A stretch of 64,000 nt of DNA, from positions 43,908 through 107,907 of the forward strand of contig NZ_WBZC01000019.1 in the NCBI RefSeq assembly GCF_009017275.1. The letters run 5' to 3'. The translations under genes and the position numbers were made by a program. The notes below the pieces were generated by a model that saw only the letters and a list, made by a program, of their open reading frames with translations, was not told the origin of the DNA and did not search any database. Below are positions 54,868 to 64,000 of the stretch, in pieces (positions within the stretch are counted from its first letter, which is position 1; each line of letters starts with the position of its first letter). The DNA comes from Alkaliphilus pronyensis (lineage in GTDB: Bacteria; Bacillota; Clostridia; Peptostreptococcales; Natronincolaceae).

Positions 54868-55725
54868 ATGATTAAGAAGTTGATAGCTAGAACCACTATG
54901 TTAATTCTAATTACAGGTTTGGTTTTACATACCGGACTTAGTGTATATTCAATGATTAGCGACGGGAAAACATTTGAAAGTGAACAGGTAGCCCTGCTAA
55001 CAGATGAAAATATTGATGAAGTACCAACTACAGAAGTAGAAATAAGTGTAGAAATTCAAGAGATCATCAAGGATCAATATCCCGAGAGATATGATCATTA
55101 CCTTGATTTATATCGAAGCATCCTTTCTACATTCATGGTTTCGCCAGCCCTGCAGACACAAATCGAAAGCTTGTTAATAGAGGGATATCTTTTAGGGGAT
55201 GTAATGAGTGCCTACGATTTTCTATATCATGGCTATGGGACCGTTGAAGAGCTAAGGGAGCTTTTGATAGCCCATCAAATGGGGGAAGGCTGGGTAATTT
55301 TGTTTAAAGACTATAATCAAGCAAATACCTTTGTACCCAGGGATTTTGATATGGAATATCTGGAAAAACTGACCCAAACCCTAGGAATAACCTCTGATGA
55401 CATTATGATTGCCGATATAATTTCACATAAATCAGGGGAAGACTTTACCTCCCTAATCCATAGACTGCAGGAGGGAGAAAGCTGGCGTCAGATTACTGAA
55501 GAATTAAATATACTTAATGGTTCAGATTCCCTCCCAAGGGTTCAAGTAACTCAGGAAAAGCTAACAAGCTACACTTCACTGGGGCTGTCAGAAGAGAAGA
55601 TAGTTGAAGGGCTGGTATTAGCAAATAAACTAGGCTTTTCTGAGGAAGCAGTTTTAGAATTAGTCCAAAGGGGACAAACAGAAGAAGAAATATTAGCCAG
55701 AGGATATCAGGAAAAATATCAGTAA
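54868..55725 (+). CDS. Exported helical protein of unknown function (pair member 2)
   Basis: 285 residues with an N-terminal signal/anchor (TTMLILITGLVLHTGLSVYS) and an all-helical remainder. Repeated short helices end in S/T-EE-x-[IV]-L (LSEEKIVEGL, FSEEAVLELV, QTEEEILARGY). Shares the G-x-S-W-x-x-I motif with the previous protein. AAAGGAG precedes the ATG. A role as scaffold or chaperone for the neighbouring giant proteins is conceivable but only inferred from position. Confidence 0.7.
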   Translation: MIKKLIARTTMLILITGLVLHTGLSVYSMISDGKTFESEQVALLTDENIDEVPTTEVEISVEIQEIIKDQYPERYDHYLDLYRSILSTFMVSPALQTQIESLLIEGYLLGDVMSAYDFLYHGYGTVEELRELLIAHQMGEGWVILFKDYNQANTFVPRDFDMEYLEKLTQTLGITSDDIMIADIISHKSGEDFTSLIHRLQEGESWRQITEELNILNGSDSLPRVQVTQEKLTSYTSLGLSEEKIVEGLVLANKLGFSEEAVLELVQRGQTEEEILARGYQEKYQ

Positions 55726-55759
55726 AAAACATTAGTAATACAAAGGGGGCATCAAATAA

Positions 55760-58700
55760 GTGAAACGTATAAATAGAATCTTATTAATCCTAAGCCTGCT
55801 ATTTCTTCTACTACCCCTTCAGGCCCATGCAGAGACCCTTGAAGAGCGGTTAAATAATTTAGTAGGACCAGCAAAACAGTATAATACAAAGCTTTCTCCA
55901 GTTTTTATTAGAAATAATACCCTAGAAGAATCCATCAGTGCCCAAAGTGGTGAAATCAAGTTAATGCAAACAGATTATCTGCTACCAGGTACTAATGGTC
56001 TTGATCTAGAGATTAAACGTATCTATAAAAGCGGAGTATCAAATGTGCAGGAAATGAAGGTTAAGTATGTGAATGGTGCTTGGGTAGACTATGTCCATTC
56101 TGATGCTAAAACCTCCTCCTTTTATGAGGATAGATATAACATTGGTGTAGGGATGCGTTTTTCCTTTCCCTCCATGGAAATCAGAGAAAACCAGGACAAA
56201 AGCAGTCATAAGTTCCTTCACACCGAGGGGGGAGATGTTTATCGTCTGCGGGCTGTATTGATGGATGATATAGTTACCTATATGCCAGAGGGACAAACAG
56301 TTCGAGATGTAATCATTAGAGAATCCAATGATTTCAATAATGGACAAGGGGACGGAGAATCGAAATATGTCATGTCAGGAAAGGATGGAAAGAAAACCTA
56401 CTTTTCTGAGGACGGAAGAATTCTAGGAATCGTCGATCGCTACGGCAATACAATAAAATTTGAGTATACTACCCTTAGCTATGAAATTGGCAGCACTAAA
56501 ATAGAAAAGCGTTTGATCGGTAAAATTATCGATTCAGTAGGTAGAGTTGTTACCTTAGAATATAAAGAAGACCATAGCTTTAGAGTAGGTAAAATTAAAG
56601 AGGTACCCTATTCAAAGGAAGACAGCTATAAGGCCTCACAAAATCCCAACACTGTGGATTCCGGTGACTTAGAGGAGAAATTTCAAGTTGAGATCACCTT
56701 CCCAGGGGGGAAGAAAATAGTCTATGATAAATCAGCGGTACTAGTCAATCCACAAAAACAAGTAATTAGAACCAGACTTCAGAGGGTATATGATGTTGAC
56801 GGTCAGCCTAAATATCATTACTGGTATGAACAGCCTGAGCTAGGCTTTACCTACACCAATGGCAAAACCTATTCAGTATATAACCGATATGAAAATCTTG
56901 TGCAAATAGACTACTTAAAAAATAATCGGATAAAGCGATATAGCTACGACTCCTTTACCCAGGGCTTAAGTGAAGGAAGCATGCAATATCGGAAAATTGT
57001 TGAGGTACAGGAGCTTGTCAAAAAAGATTTTGATAATAGCCATAAGCAATTTATAGATAAATTTATCACAGAAACCAAAGATCGGGTAACCTACACCTAT
57101 GTGAATGAGCCCGATGGCTTTGGACATGCAGGCTATAAAGAAAATGACTATGATTATTTAGAGAACACCTACCGCTACGAGACAAAAATTACTGACTTGC
57201 TTGGGGGAACGCAACATTATTCCTATGACGGTATACATCAGCTAATCGAAATACAAGACGTTGGAGAGCACCATAAGGAAGTTACCTATACTGAGCATGA
57301 TGAAATGAAATTGGTTAAGCTGAGTAAAAGGTTAATTTATCCTATAGTGAATGGTCAACCAAGCAGTACCCCTACTACAGAGATAACTAACTATAAATAT
57401 GATGAATATGGCAATTTAACCAATTACACTGGTAAGGAAGCCAAACGGGATGAAAATGGTATTCCTCTAAATAATGAACATACAGTGGTATATTCCTATG
57501 ACTATGATCGTTACCATATGCCAACCTCCAAAACATGGAAGAGGAATCCAGAAACCCTGAGTCAAGTTTTATATACCTTAAACAACTCAGGAGATATTAT
57601 TCAAGAAACAAAAATCAATACTCAAGATGAGAATCAATGGGTAATTATCTACTATGAGTATGATGAATATGGAAACATGATTAAAAGAGAGAACCAATCT
57701 AAGGGAGAGACCTATAGCAGCTATTATGAATATGGAGTAGATGCAAAGGGGCAGGACCACAAGGGTGCTTATATGACAAAGACCTATCAAATATTTGATG
57801 GGGAGAGAATAGAGAGAAAATACAGCTACGATTTTAACACAGGCAATTTATTGGAGGAAATAGACCCTCTAGGGAATGTTACGACCTTTGAATATGACTC
57901 CCTAAGCCGATTAATCAATACAACTAAACCAAATGGAGGACAGCTACCGGTTTCCTACAGGGATCAACCATACCAGGATTTTGCCATTGAAGAAACTGAT
58001 GCCCTTGGTAACCGATTCCTATACGAGTATGATATCTTGGGATACTTAGTGAGATACAGTCTTTGGAAAGAAAACCAATGGCAACGGTTAGAGACAAATG
58101 AATATGATTCAAAGGGTAACCTATTAAAGCAAATAGATGCCAATGGCCATAGCATAAGGTACACCTATGATAGTGCCAGTAGGCTGATATCCAAAGGCTA
58201 TTATGAAAAGGATCAGGTACAAAAAGGAGAACTATCCCTTAAATATGAAGTTGGTTATGATGAAAATACACCTCTAAGACTGGTCATTACCGATGAAGAG
58301 GGCTATAAAGAAAGGTACTATTATGATGTATTAAATCAGTTGATTAAGAAGGAATATTCAGCAGATAAAATCAACTATTACTCCTTAAACTATACCTATG
58401 ACTATGAAGGTAATTTAATAGAGTTTACTGATGGTGGAGGTGCTACCAGCTATACTGAATATGATGATTTGGGAAGAAAGGTAGTCTACACAGACCCATT
58501 AGGCTACAAAACCCATTATGAGTACAATGGTCTGAACCAAGAGTTGAAAATTCATCAGCCTGATGGAAGAATTGTAGAGAACATTTATGATGAAATAGGT
58601 AGGCTATCAGAGACAAAAATCTATCTTGAGGGCTCAGAGGAATACTGCTATTCCAGTGTAAACTATGACCTTAATGGCAACATTATTAGCCAAATAGAAG

Positions 58701-61700
58701 GTATGGGAGATGGAGCAGGAAAGACACCCCAATATGTCCTAGAGTTTAGTTATGATTCCATGAATCAAAGGACAGATCAATATGAAAAAATAGATGAAGC
58801 AAGGAAAAGCCACAAAGAGTTTAAATATGATTTAGCAGGCAATCTGCTGCAAGTGCTAGACTTTAGCGATGCTGAAAAAACAAAATATATTGCTACAGAA
58901 TATGCTTACGATTTTGCTGGGCGTCAGGTAAAAGAAATTATAGCTTACCATGATGTCAACAATGCAGCCGAGGCTGCCCAGTATGGCTATAGTGAAAAAC
59001 ACTTGGAAAGGGACATGGAAGGAAATATAACTAAAGAGCTTGTTTTCACAGGGGATGGGTTCGAGACCACCCACTACGCATATAATTACCGTAATTTAGT
59101 GACAGAAATAAAAGAGCCCTTTAGTGGACAGCAGTATAAAGTAACGCAATATCAATATGATCAAAAGGGTAATCTGACAGCTGAAACCATTAAGAACCAG
59201 GGTAAAGCTTTAACCACAGCCTATATATACAATGGTCAGAATCAAGTGCTGACAAAGACTAACCCCCTTGGTCAGGTTCATCGTTATGCCTACGATGCTA
59301 ATGGAAACAAAATTAAGGAGGTAGACCCTAGATATATAAATATGGATTTAGAAGATGCCCCAGGTATGGTCTATGAATATGATCAAATGAACCAAGGGAT
59401 TAAGGACATTGATTTCGATGGGACAAACTCACAGGTAGTGACCTATCGTGAATATGACGGAAGGGGTAATATTGTCAAGGAAGTATCAGGGGAAGGCTAC
59501 AACAATGATGCACCAGAGGATTCCTTTGGAACATTAATGAAGTATGATGCTCTAAATAGGGTAATAGAAAAAACTTCAGCCCAGACAGCCGCTGAGAACC
59601 TTCAAAGGGGAACAACCTTCTACACTACCGGCTATCAGTACGATTTTAGAGGTAATGTATTGTCTGAAACAGATTCCTATGGCAATACAACCTACAGCAC
59701 CTATTATTTAAATGGTTTATTAAAGGAAAAAACATACCCAGATGAATCAAGGGAGCTTTATGATTATGATTTGACTGGATTACTTTATCAAATAAAAATC
59801 AATCGTGGGGGAAATAAAACTGAGCAGTGGAATACAATATTCCAAACCCCCTTCAAGGTTCAATTTGCCGATGGAACCACCCAAATACACCAGTATTCCC
59901 CTAAGGGTGAGTTAATTGCCCAAAGGGACCAGGCTGGAAACTGGACCTACTATGAATATGATCAACAGGGAAATCAAACAGCAATTAGGGAGTATATCCG
60001 TAGGGAAGGGAACACCGAATTTTATAAATTAACCCAAAGCACCTACGATGAAAGGGGTCTTAAACTTTCAAAGGAAACATTCTTACAAGAGGTTAATGGA
60101 GAGCTGGAATCGGTTGTTTCAGCAAATGATCTAGTACACTTCACCTATGATAATGCTGGAAGATTAATTAAGACCAGTGGACCATTGGACCAGGAAGTAC
60201 TTCAAGAATACGATGCCCAGGGGAATGTCATCACAATTACAGAGGCTGTTTCAGCAACTGAGGCAGAGATAAAAAGAATAAAATATGATCATCATTCAAG
60301 GGTGACATCAGAATCAATTTTGGTAAAAACCTCAGAAATAGACTCAAGGTTTTTAGCTGGTGCTACCTTCGATGACTTCTATTTTGATCGAATTATGGCT
60401 ACCACTACCTATCAATATAACAAAGATGGGCAACCAATCCTTAAAAGGGATGCTAACGGTAATCAAACCCAAGTGAGCTTTGATTTAGATGGAAGACCAG
60501 TAAAGAGGGTGAGTGCAGAAGGGGATATACACCAATATTTCTATGACAGAAATGGTAATCTAATAGAAGAATGCAATGGAAATAGTGCTGTTACCCAATA
60601 TCAATATGATGCCTTTAACCAGCTAATCAGAAAAATTGAACCAGCCCAAAGTGGTATAGCTGTCACTGCCTATATCTACGATGTCATGGGAAATGTGATT
60701 AAGGTAATCAATCCCAATGAATATCAACAGGATAAAGACACCCCTGAATTAGTACAAGAGTTGAAGGGTACTACCTATACCTATGACAGTATGAATCGTA
60801 AGGTGACCACTTATTCACCAGAAGGTGTTTTACTGGAGTATATCCTATATAATGAGCTAGGTATGCCCCAGAAGGTAATCAATGGCTTGGGTTACACCGG
60901 AGAATTAGCTAACTCATTAGGCACTACCTATACCTATGACGGATTGGGTAAAACTACCACAATGACCGATCCACTAGGGGCTGTAACCAGCTTTCAGTAT
61001 GATGTTCTTGGTAATCTGGTTAAAAGAACAAACCCCAAAGGACATATAACCACATGGGTTTATTCCAGTGCTAGTACCATGGATGCTGAAAAACATCCCG
61101 ATGGCAGCAGTAAATGGTATACCTATGATAGAAAGGGAAGAAAAATCAGCGAGACAGATGAAAGAGGCTATGTTACCACCTATCGCTATAGTAGCTTAGG
61201 AAAGCTATTGAAGGTGGAGGACCCTTACCAAAATACAAGGGAGCTAAAATATGATTTAAGCGGAAACCTAATTAGTGAAAAGGACAAAAGAGGAAGCATA
61301 AGCTATTTTAGCTACGATAAAACTAATAGACTAACTCAAAAAAGACTTCCCCTTCAATTAGATGCAGCAGGAAATACAGACTATCTTATAGAAGACTATC
61401 AGTATGATTCTGTTGGCAATCTAATAAGAAAAAAAATCACTAGCAGTAAGGATGCCACCTTCATTAGAGAAACAAGCTACACCTATTATGATAATAACAA
61501 GGTAGAGACAGTGTCAGACAATAATGGAGCTTACAGTAAAAGTACCTATGACTTAAACGGTAACCTTGTGGAGCTTAAGAAGGCTAAAAATGATAAAGAG
61601 TTTGAGATAGAACGCTATCAATACGACTCCCTTAATAGACAAATTACAAAAATACAATTGGTTAATGCAGAAGATATCTATGAAGGCGATAAATACAGTC

Positions 61701-64000
61701 ACCTTATAGAGGAAACTACAGGAAAGCTTCAGCTTATCACTCAATATCAGTATGATCCTATGGGAAATAAAATAACAGAGACTAATCCCAAGGGTGACCA
61801 AATAAAATATCGCTATGACCTATTGGGGCAGGTTATAGAAATTACCAGAGATTTAGACGGACAAGAAGTTAGTCAGCATTTTGATTATGATGCCAATGGG
61901 AATCGTATCAAATCTACAGATGAAAAAGGAAACGAAACCAAATACCATTATGATACCATGAATCGACTATTGACTATTATAGACCCAATGAATCAGCCCT
62001 TTACCTTTGAGTATGATTTAGCAGGAAACAAAATTACCGAAACCAATAGTCTAGGGTATAAAATGACCTATGAATATGATCAATTGAATCGACTACAAAT
62101 AATAAAGGACCCACTTAATAAAATAATCAGACAAAATGAGTATGACGAAAATGGGAACTTAGTAAAGTACATTGATGGCAAAGGCTATGAGACACTACAA
62201 TTCTTTGATTTAGCAAATCGAGTAATAAAAAAAATTGATCCAGAAGCTAATGAAGACAATAAACATACAGCAATATATCAGTATCTACCAACAGGAGAAT
62301 TGATTAAAGAAACAGACGCCTACGGCCATAGCATGACCTACCAGTATGACAATGGAGGAAGATTACAGGCAGTTACCGATCAACTAGGAGTTACTACCCG
62401 ATACGGCTACGATTTAATAGGCAACAAGCTATTTATGCAGGATGGACGAGGCAAGGTAACCAAATATCACTATGGAGCCCTTGGCTTCCTAATAGAGGTT
62501 ATCAATAGTGAAAATCAGTCCATTAACTATCAATATGACTTAACAGGAAATCTAGCCCTAGAAATAGACAAAAGCCGAAATCACATACAATACACCTATG
62601 ACAGCCGAAACCTACTGACAAAAAAGCAAGTATTAGAGACAGGAGATCAAATTACCTACAGCTACGATGAAGCAGGAAACCGACAGACCATGGAGGACGA
62701 AAGTGGAGAAACCACCTATTACTACGATGAAAAACATCAATTAATAGAAAAAAGAAAAAATGGAGAACTAGAAATAGCCTATGAATATAACAGCGTAGGA
62801 AACCTAATCACAGTAACAGATAACAAAGGCTTTACAACAGGCTATACCTACGATGAGTCCAATAGGATGAAAACCGTTACCTTTAATAATAAGACAGTCA
62901 CCTATGAGTACGATGAAAACGGAAACCGAAAATCAATCCAATATCCAGGAGGAATAAGAGAAGAATACATCCTGAACAAAAACAATCGATTAATAGAACT
63001 AACCAACAAGAGCAACAAAGGAAGCATATTATCAAGCTACCAATACACCTATGACTTAACCGGTAAAGAAACCAGCAAAACCGATAGCTATGGAACCACA
63101 AACTATACCTATGACACCGTGGGTAGAGTCACAAAAGTAGAGGCACCAGGAAAAACCACCCACTACAGCTACGATAAGTCAGGAAACCGACTAACAATGG
63201 ATGAGATATACACCTCACCCCAACCAAGTGGATATATTGACCAAAATACAAAAGAAGCGATACAATATAAAATAAAGAAAAGTCACTATGTCTATACCAA
63301 CGCCAACAAGCTCATAAAACTAGTAGAAAAGCTACAAGACGAAGAAGGAGAAGAAGTACTCCAAAAAACAACCAACTACCAATACGATGCCAATGGAAAC
63401 GAAGTAAGACAAGCAGTAAACTATATACTACCCCACAATAGACAAATGAGACAAAGCACCACCGGGGATATCCATGGAGATCAACAAACAGAAGAAATCA
63501 ATATCCTAGTAGAAAAGGTCAACAGCCAATATGACGGCTTTAACAGACCAAAAGAAATAGAAAAAATCAAAGATGGAGAAAGAGTAGTAGTCAGCTTTAC
63601 CTACAACGGAGACGGACTAAGAACCCAAAAGATTAGTAAGAGCTCAAAGGATAACTACAACCCAGTCTACACCAACTACCATTACGACAGGCAGCATGTC
63701 ATCCTAGAGACCAATGAAAGAGGAGCAGTCAGCGGAAGATACATCAGAGGAAATAACTATATCAGTAGATATGACAGCAACAACCAATTAGTATATTACC
63801 TATATAACGGACATGGAGACGTAGTACAAACCATAACCGAGGCAGGGGAAATACAAAACCAATATGACTACGACATATTCGGAAACCCAACCCTCCAAAT
63901 AGAACAACACCAAAACCCAATCCGCTATGCAGGAGAATTCTATGACCAAGAAACAGGACTCTGCTACCTAAGAGCAAGATACTACAACCCCTACACAGGA
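55760..64000 (+). CDS. Giant secreted RHS/YD-repeat protein (3' end outside the window)
   Basis: At least 2747 residues, open from GTG 55760 to the last base without a stop that I can see. AAAGGGGGC lies upstream. Signal peptide MKRINRILLILSLLFLLLPL ... AHA-E. The N-terminal domain has the secreted-RHS opening (SGEIKLMQTDYLLPGTNGLDLEIKRIYKSG). From about residue 380 there are dozens of YD repeats of the type YDxxGN. The last visible codons read YDQETGLCYLRARYYNPYTG, the RHS core hallmark that normally precedes a variable C-terminal toxin or other effector tip. That tip, and any immunity gene, lie beyond 64000. Fifth gene of the riboswitch operon, 34 bp after the previous one. A wall-associated adhesin without toxin is the alternative. 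Confidence 0.9.
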   Translation, partial: MKRINRILLILSLLFLLLPLQAHAETLEERLNNLVGPAKQYNTKLSPVFIRNNTLEESISAQSGEIKLMQTDYLLPGTNGLDLEIKRIYKSGVSNVQEMKVKYVNGAWVDYVHSDAKTSSFYEDRYNIGVGMRFSFPSMEIRENQDKSSHKFLHTEGGDVYRLRAVLMDDIVTYMPEGQTVRDVIIRESNDFNNGQGDGESKYVMSGKDGKKTYFSEDGRILGIVDRYGNTIKFEYTTLSYEIGSTKIEKRLIGKIIDSVGRVVTLEYKEDHSFRVGKIKEVPYSKEDSYKASQNPNTVDSGDLEEKFQVEITFPGGKKIVYDKSAVLVNPQKQVIRTRLQRVYDVDGQPKYHYWYEQPELGFTYTNGKTYSVYNRYENLVQIDYLKNNRIKRYSYDSFTQGLSEGSMQYRKIVEVQELVKKDFDNSHKQFIDKFITETKDRVTYTYVNEPDGFGHAGYKENDYDYLENTYRYETKITDLLGGTQHYSYDGIHQLIEIQDVGEHHKEVTYTEHDEMKLVKLSKRLIYPIVNGQPSSTPTTEITNYKYDEYGNLTNYTGKEAKRDENGIPLNNEHTVVYSYDYDRYHMPTSKTWKRNPETLSQVLYTLNNSGDIIQETKINTQDENQWVIIYYEYDEYGNMIKRENQSKGETYSSYYEYGVDAKGQDHKGAYMTKTYQIFDGERIERKYSYDFNTGNLLEEIDPLGNVTTFEYDSLSRLINTTKPNGGQLPVSYRDQPYQDFAIEETDALGNRFLYEYDILGYLVRYSLWKENQWQRLETNEYDSKGNLLKQIDANGHSIRYTYDSASRLISKGYYEKDQVQKGELSLKYEVGYDENTPLRLVITDEEGYKERYYYDVLNQLIKKEYSADKINYYSLNYTYDYEGNLIEFTDGGGATSYTEYDDLGRKVVYTDPLGYKTHYEYNGLNQELKIHQPDGRIVENIYDEIGRLSETKIYLEGSEEYCYSSVNYDLNGNIISQIEGMGDGAGKTPQYVLEFSYDSMNQRTDQYEKIDEARKSHKEFKYDLAGNLLQVLDFSDAEKTKYIATEYAYDFAGRQVKEIIAYHDVNNAAEAAQYGYSEKHLERDMEGNITKELVFTGDGFETTHYAYNYRNLVTEIKEPFSGQQYKVTQYQYDQKGNLTAETIKNQGKALTTAYIYNGQNQVLTKTNPLGQVHRYAYDANGNKIKEVDPRYINMDLEDAPGMVYEYDQMNQGIKDIDFDGTNSQVVTYREYDGRGNIVKEVSGEGYNNDAPEDSFGTLMKYDALNRVIEKTSAQTAAENLQRGTTFYTTGYQYDFRGNVLSETDSYGNTTYSTYYLNGLLKEKTYPDESRELYDYDLTGLLYQIKINRGGNKTEQWNTIFQTPFKVQFADGTTQIHQYSPKGELIAQRDQAGNWTYYEYDQQGNQTAIREYIRREGNTEFYKLTQSTYDERGLKLSKETFLQEVNGELESVVSANDLVHFTYDNAGRLIKTSGPLDQEVLQEYDAQGNVITITEAVSATEAEIKRIKYDHHSRVTSESILVKTSEIDSRFLAGATFDDFYFDRIMATTTYQYNKDGQPILKRDANGNQTQVSFDLDGRPVKRVSAEGDIHQYFYDRNGNLIEECNGNSAVTQYQYDAFNQLIRKIEPAQSGIAVTAYIYDVMGNVIKVINPNEYQQDKDTPELVQELKGTTYTYDSMNRKVTTYSPEGVLLEYILYNELGMPQKVINGLGYTGELANSLGTTYTYDGLGKTTTMTDPLGAVTSFQYDVLGNLVKRTNPKGHITTWVYSSASTMDAEKHPDGSSKWYTYDRKGRKISETDERGYVTTYRYSSLGKLLKVEDPYQNTRELKYDLSGNLISEKDKRGSISYFSYDKTNRLTQKRLPLQLDAAGNTDYLIEDYQYDSVGNLIRKKITSSKDATFIRETSYTYYDNNKVETVSDNNGAYSKSTYDLNGNLVELKKAKNDKEFEIERYQYDSLNRQITKIQLVNAEDIYEGDKYSHLIEETTGKLQLITQYQYDPMGNKITETNPKGDQIKYRYDLLGQVIEITRDLDGQEVSQHFDYDANGNRIKSTDEKGNETKYHYDTMNRLLTIIDPMNQPFTFEYDLAGNKITETNSLGYKMTYEYDQLNRLQIIKDPLNKIIRQNEYDENGNLVKYIDGKGYETLQFFDLANRVIKKIDPEANEDNKHTAIYQYLPTGELIKETDAYGHSMTYQYDNGGRLQAVTDQLGVTTRYGYDLIGNKLFMQDGRGKVTKYHYGALGFLIEVINSENQSINYQYDLTGNLALEIDKSRNHIQYTYDSRNLLTKKQVLETGDQITYSYDEAGNRQTMEDESGETTYYYDEKHQLIEKRKNGELEIAYEYNSVGNLITVTDNKGFTTGYTYDESNRMKTVTFNNKTVTYEYDENGNRKSIQYPGGIREEYILNKNNRLIELTNKSNKGSILSSYQYTYDLTGKETSKTDSYGTTNYTYDTVGRVTKVEAPGKTTHYSYDKSGNRLTMDEIYTSPQPSGYIDQNTKEAIQYKIKKSHYVYTNANKLIKLVEKLQDEEGEEVLQKTTNYQYDANGNEVRQAVNYILPHNRQMRQSTTGDIHGDQQTEEINILVEKVNSQYDGFNRPKEIEKIKDGERVVVSFTYNGDGLRTQKISKSSKDNYNPVYTNYHYDRQHVILETNERGAVSGRYIRGNNYISRYDSNNQLVYYLYNGHGDVVQTITEAGEIQNQYDYDIFGNPTLQIEQHQNPIRYAGEFYDQETGLCYLRARYYNPYTG

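Noticed and set aside
55760..64000. Several minus-strand frames of 60-100 residues within the RHS gene
   Set aside because: All are antisense shadows of a single uninterrupted plus-strand reading frame with clear YD repeats.

Overview
The window is AT-rich, tightly packed DNA from a Gram-positive, low-GC anaerobe-like bacterium, most probably a Clostridia member. I did not identify the species. The evidence is the gene order infC-rpmI-rplT ... rRNA methylase-[Phe T-box]-pheS-pheT-zapA-U32 peptidase, strong AGGAGG-type ribosome binding sites, a phenylalanine T-box leader, sigma-54 promoters, a GEMM-I c-di-GMP riboswitch and SpmA/SpmB homologues.

Region 1 (1-11.3 kb) is housekeeping: translation factor and ribosomal proteins, a KtrAB-type potassium uptake pair, a SpoU rRNA methylase, a 28-residue YqzL-like gene, T-box-controlled phenylalanyl-tRNA synthetase, ZapA and a U32 peptidase.

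Region 2 (11.3-30.1 kb) looks like one regulon for using peptidoglycan-derived peptides and D-amino acids. It holds a D-threonine-aldolase-like PLP enzyme, an L-Ala-D/L-Glu epimerase, a PAS/sigma-54 activator, an Opp/Dpp transporter, an N-acyl-D-amino-acid deacylase, a cytoplasmic class-A-like serine hydrolase, an SH3-NlpC/P60 endopeptidase of YkfC type, a diaminopimelate decarboxylase, an SpmAB membrane pair, an S66 LD-carboxypeptidase and an M20 amidohydrolase. Two operons in it start at -24/-12 promoters (15705, 25251). Both have matching pairs of an 18-bp inverted repeat (AGTTCG-N6-CGAACT type) about 62 and 174 bp upstream, which points to shared control by the activator encoded at 13640-15496.

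Region 3 (30.1-39.3 kb) has a VanZ-like gene and potABCD on the minus strand. On the plus strand are a membrane diguanylate cyclase and a methylthioribose salvage operon: class II aldolase, mtnK, mtnA.

Region 4 (39.3-45.4 kb) is an accessory island on the minus strand. It holds small secreted or membrane-anchored proteins of unknown function, punctuated by five loci of a palindromic repeat with core GGGGACAGTCCCC. It includes a frameshifted gene and a lipoprotein gene whose only sensible start is ATA.

Region 5 (45.4-64.0 kb) is a c-di-GMP riboswitch followed by an intrinsic terminator and a five-gene operon of exported proteins: a 1548-residue protein with malectin-like, acidic-repeat, three CBM3, eight FN3 and a cohesin-like C-terminal module; a VWA/FN3 protein ending in the same module; two small helical exported proteins sharing motifs; and a giant YD-repeat/RHS protein that runs off the window just after its RHS core hallmark. 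This looks like a c-di-GMP-controlled surface adhesion/RHS machine and is the best candidate here for an undescribed system.
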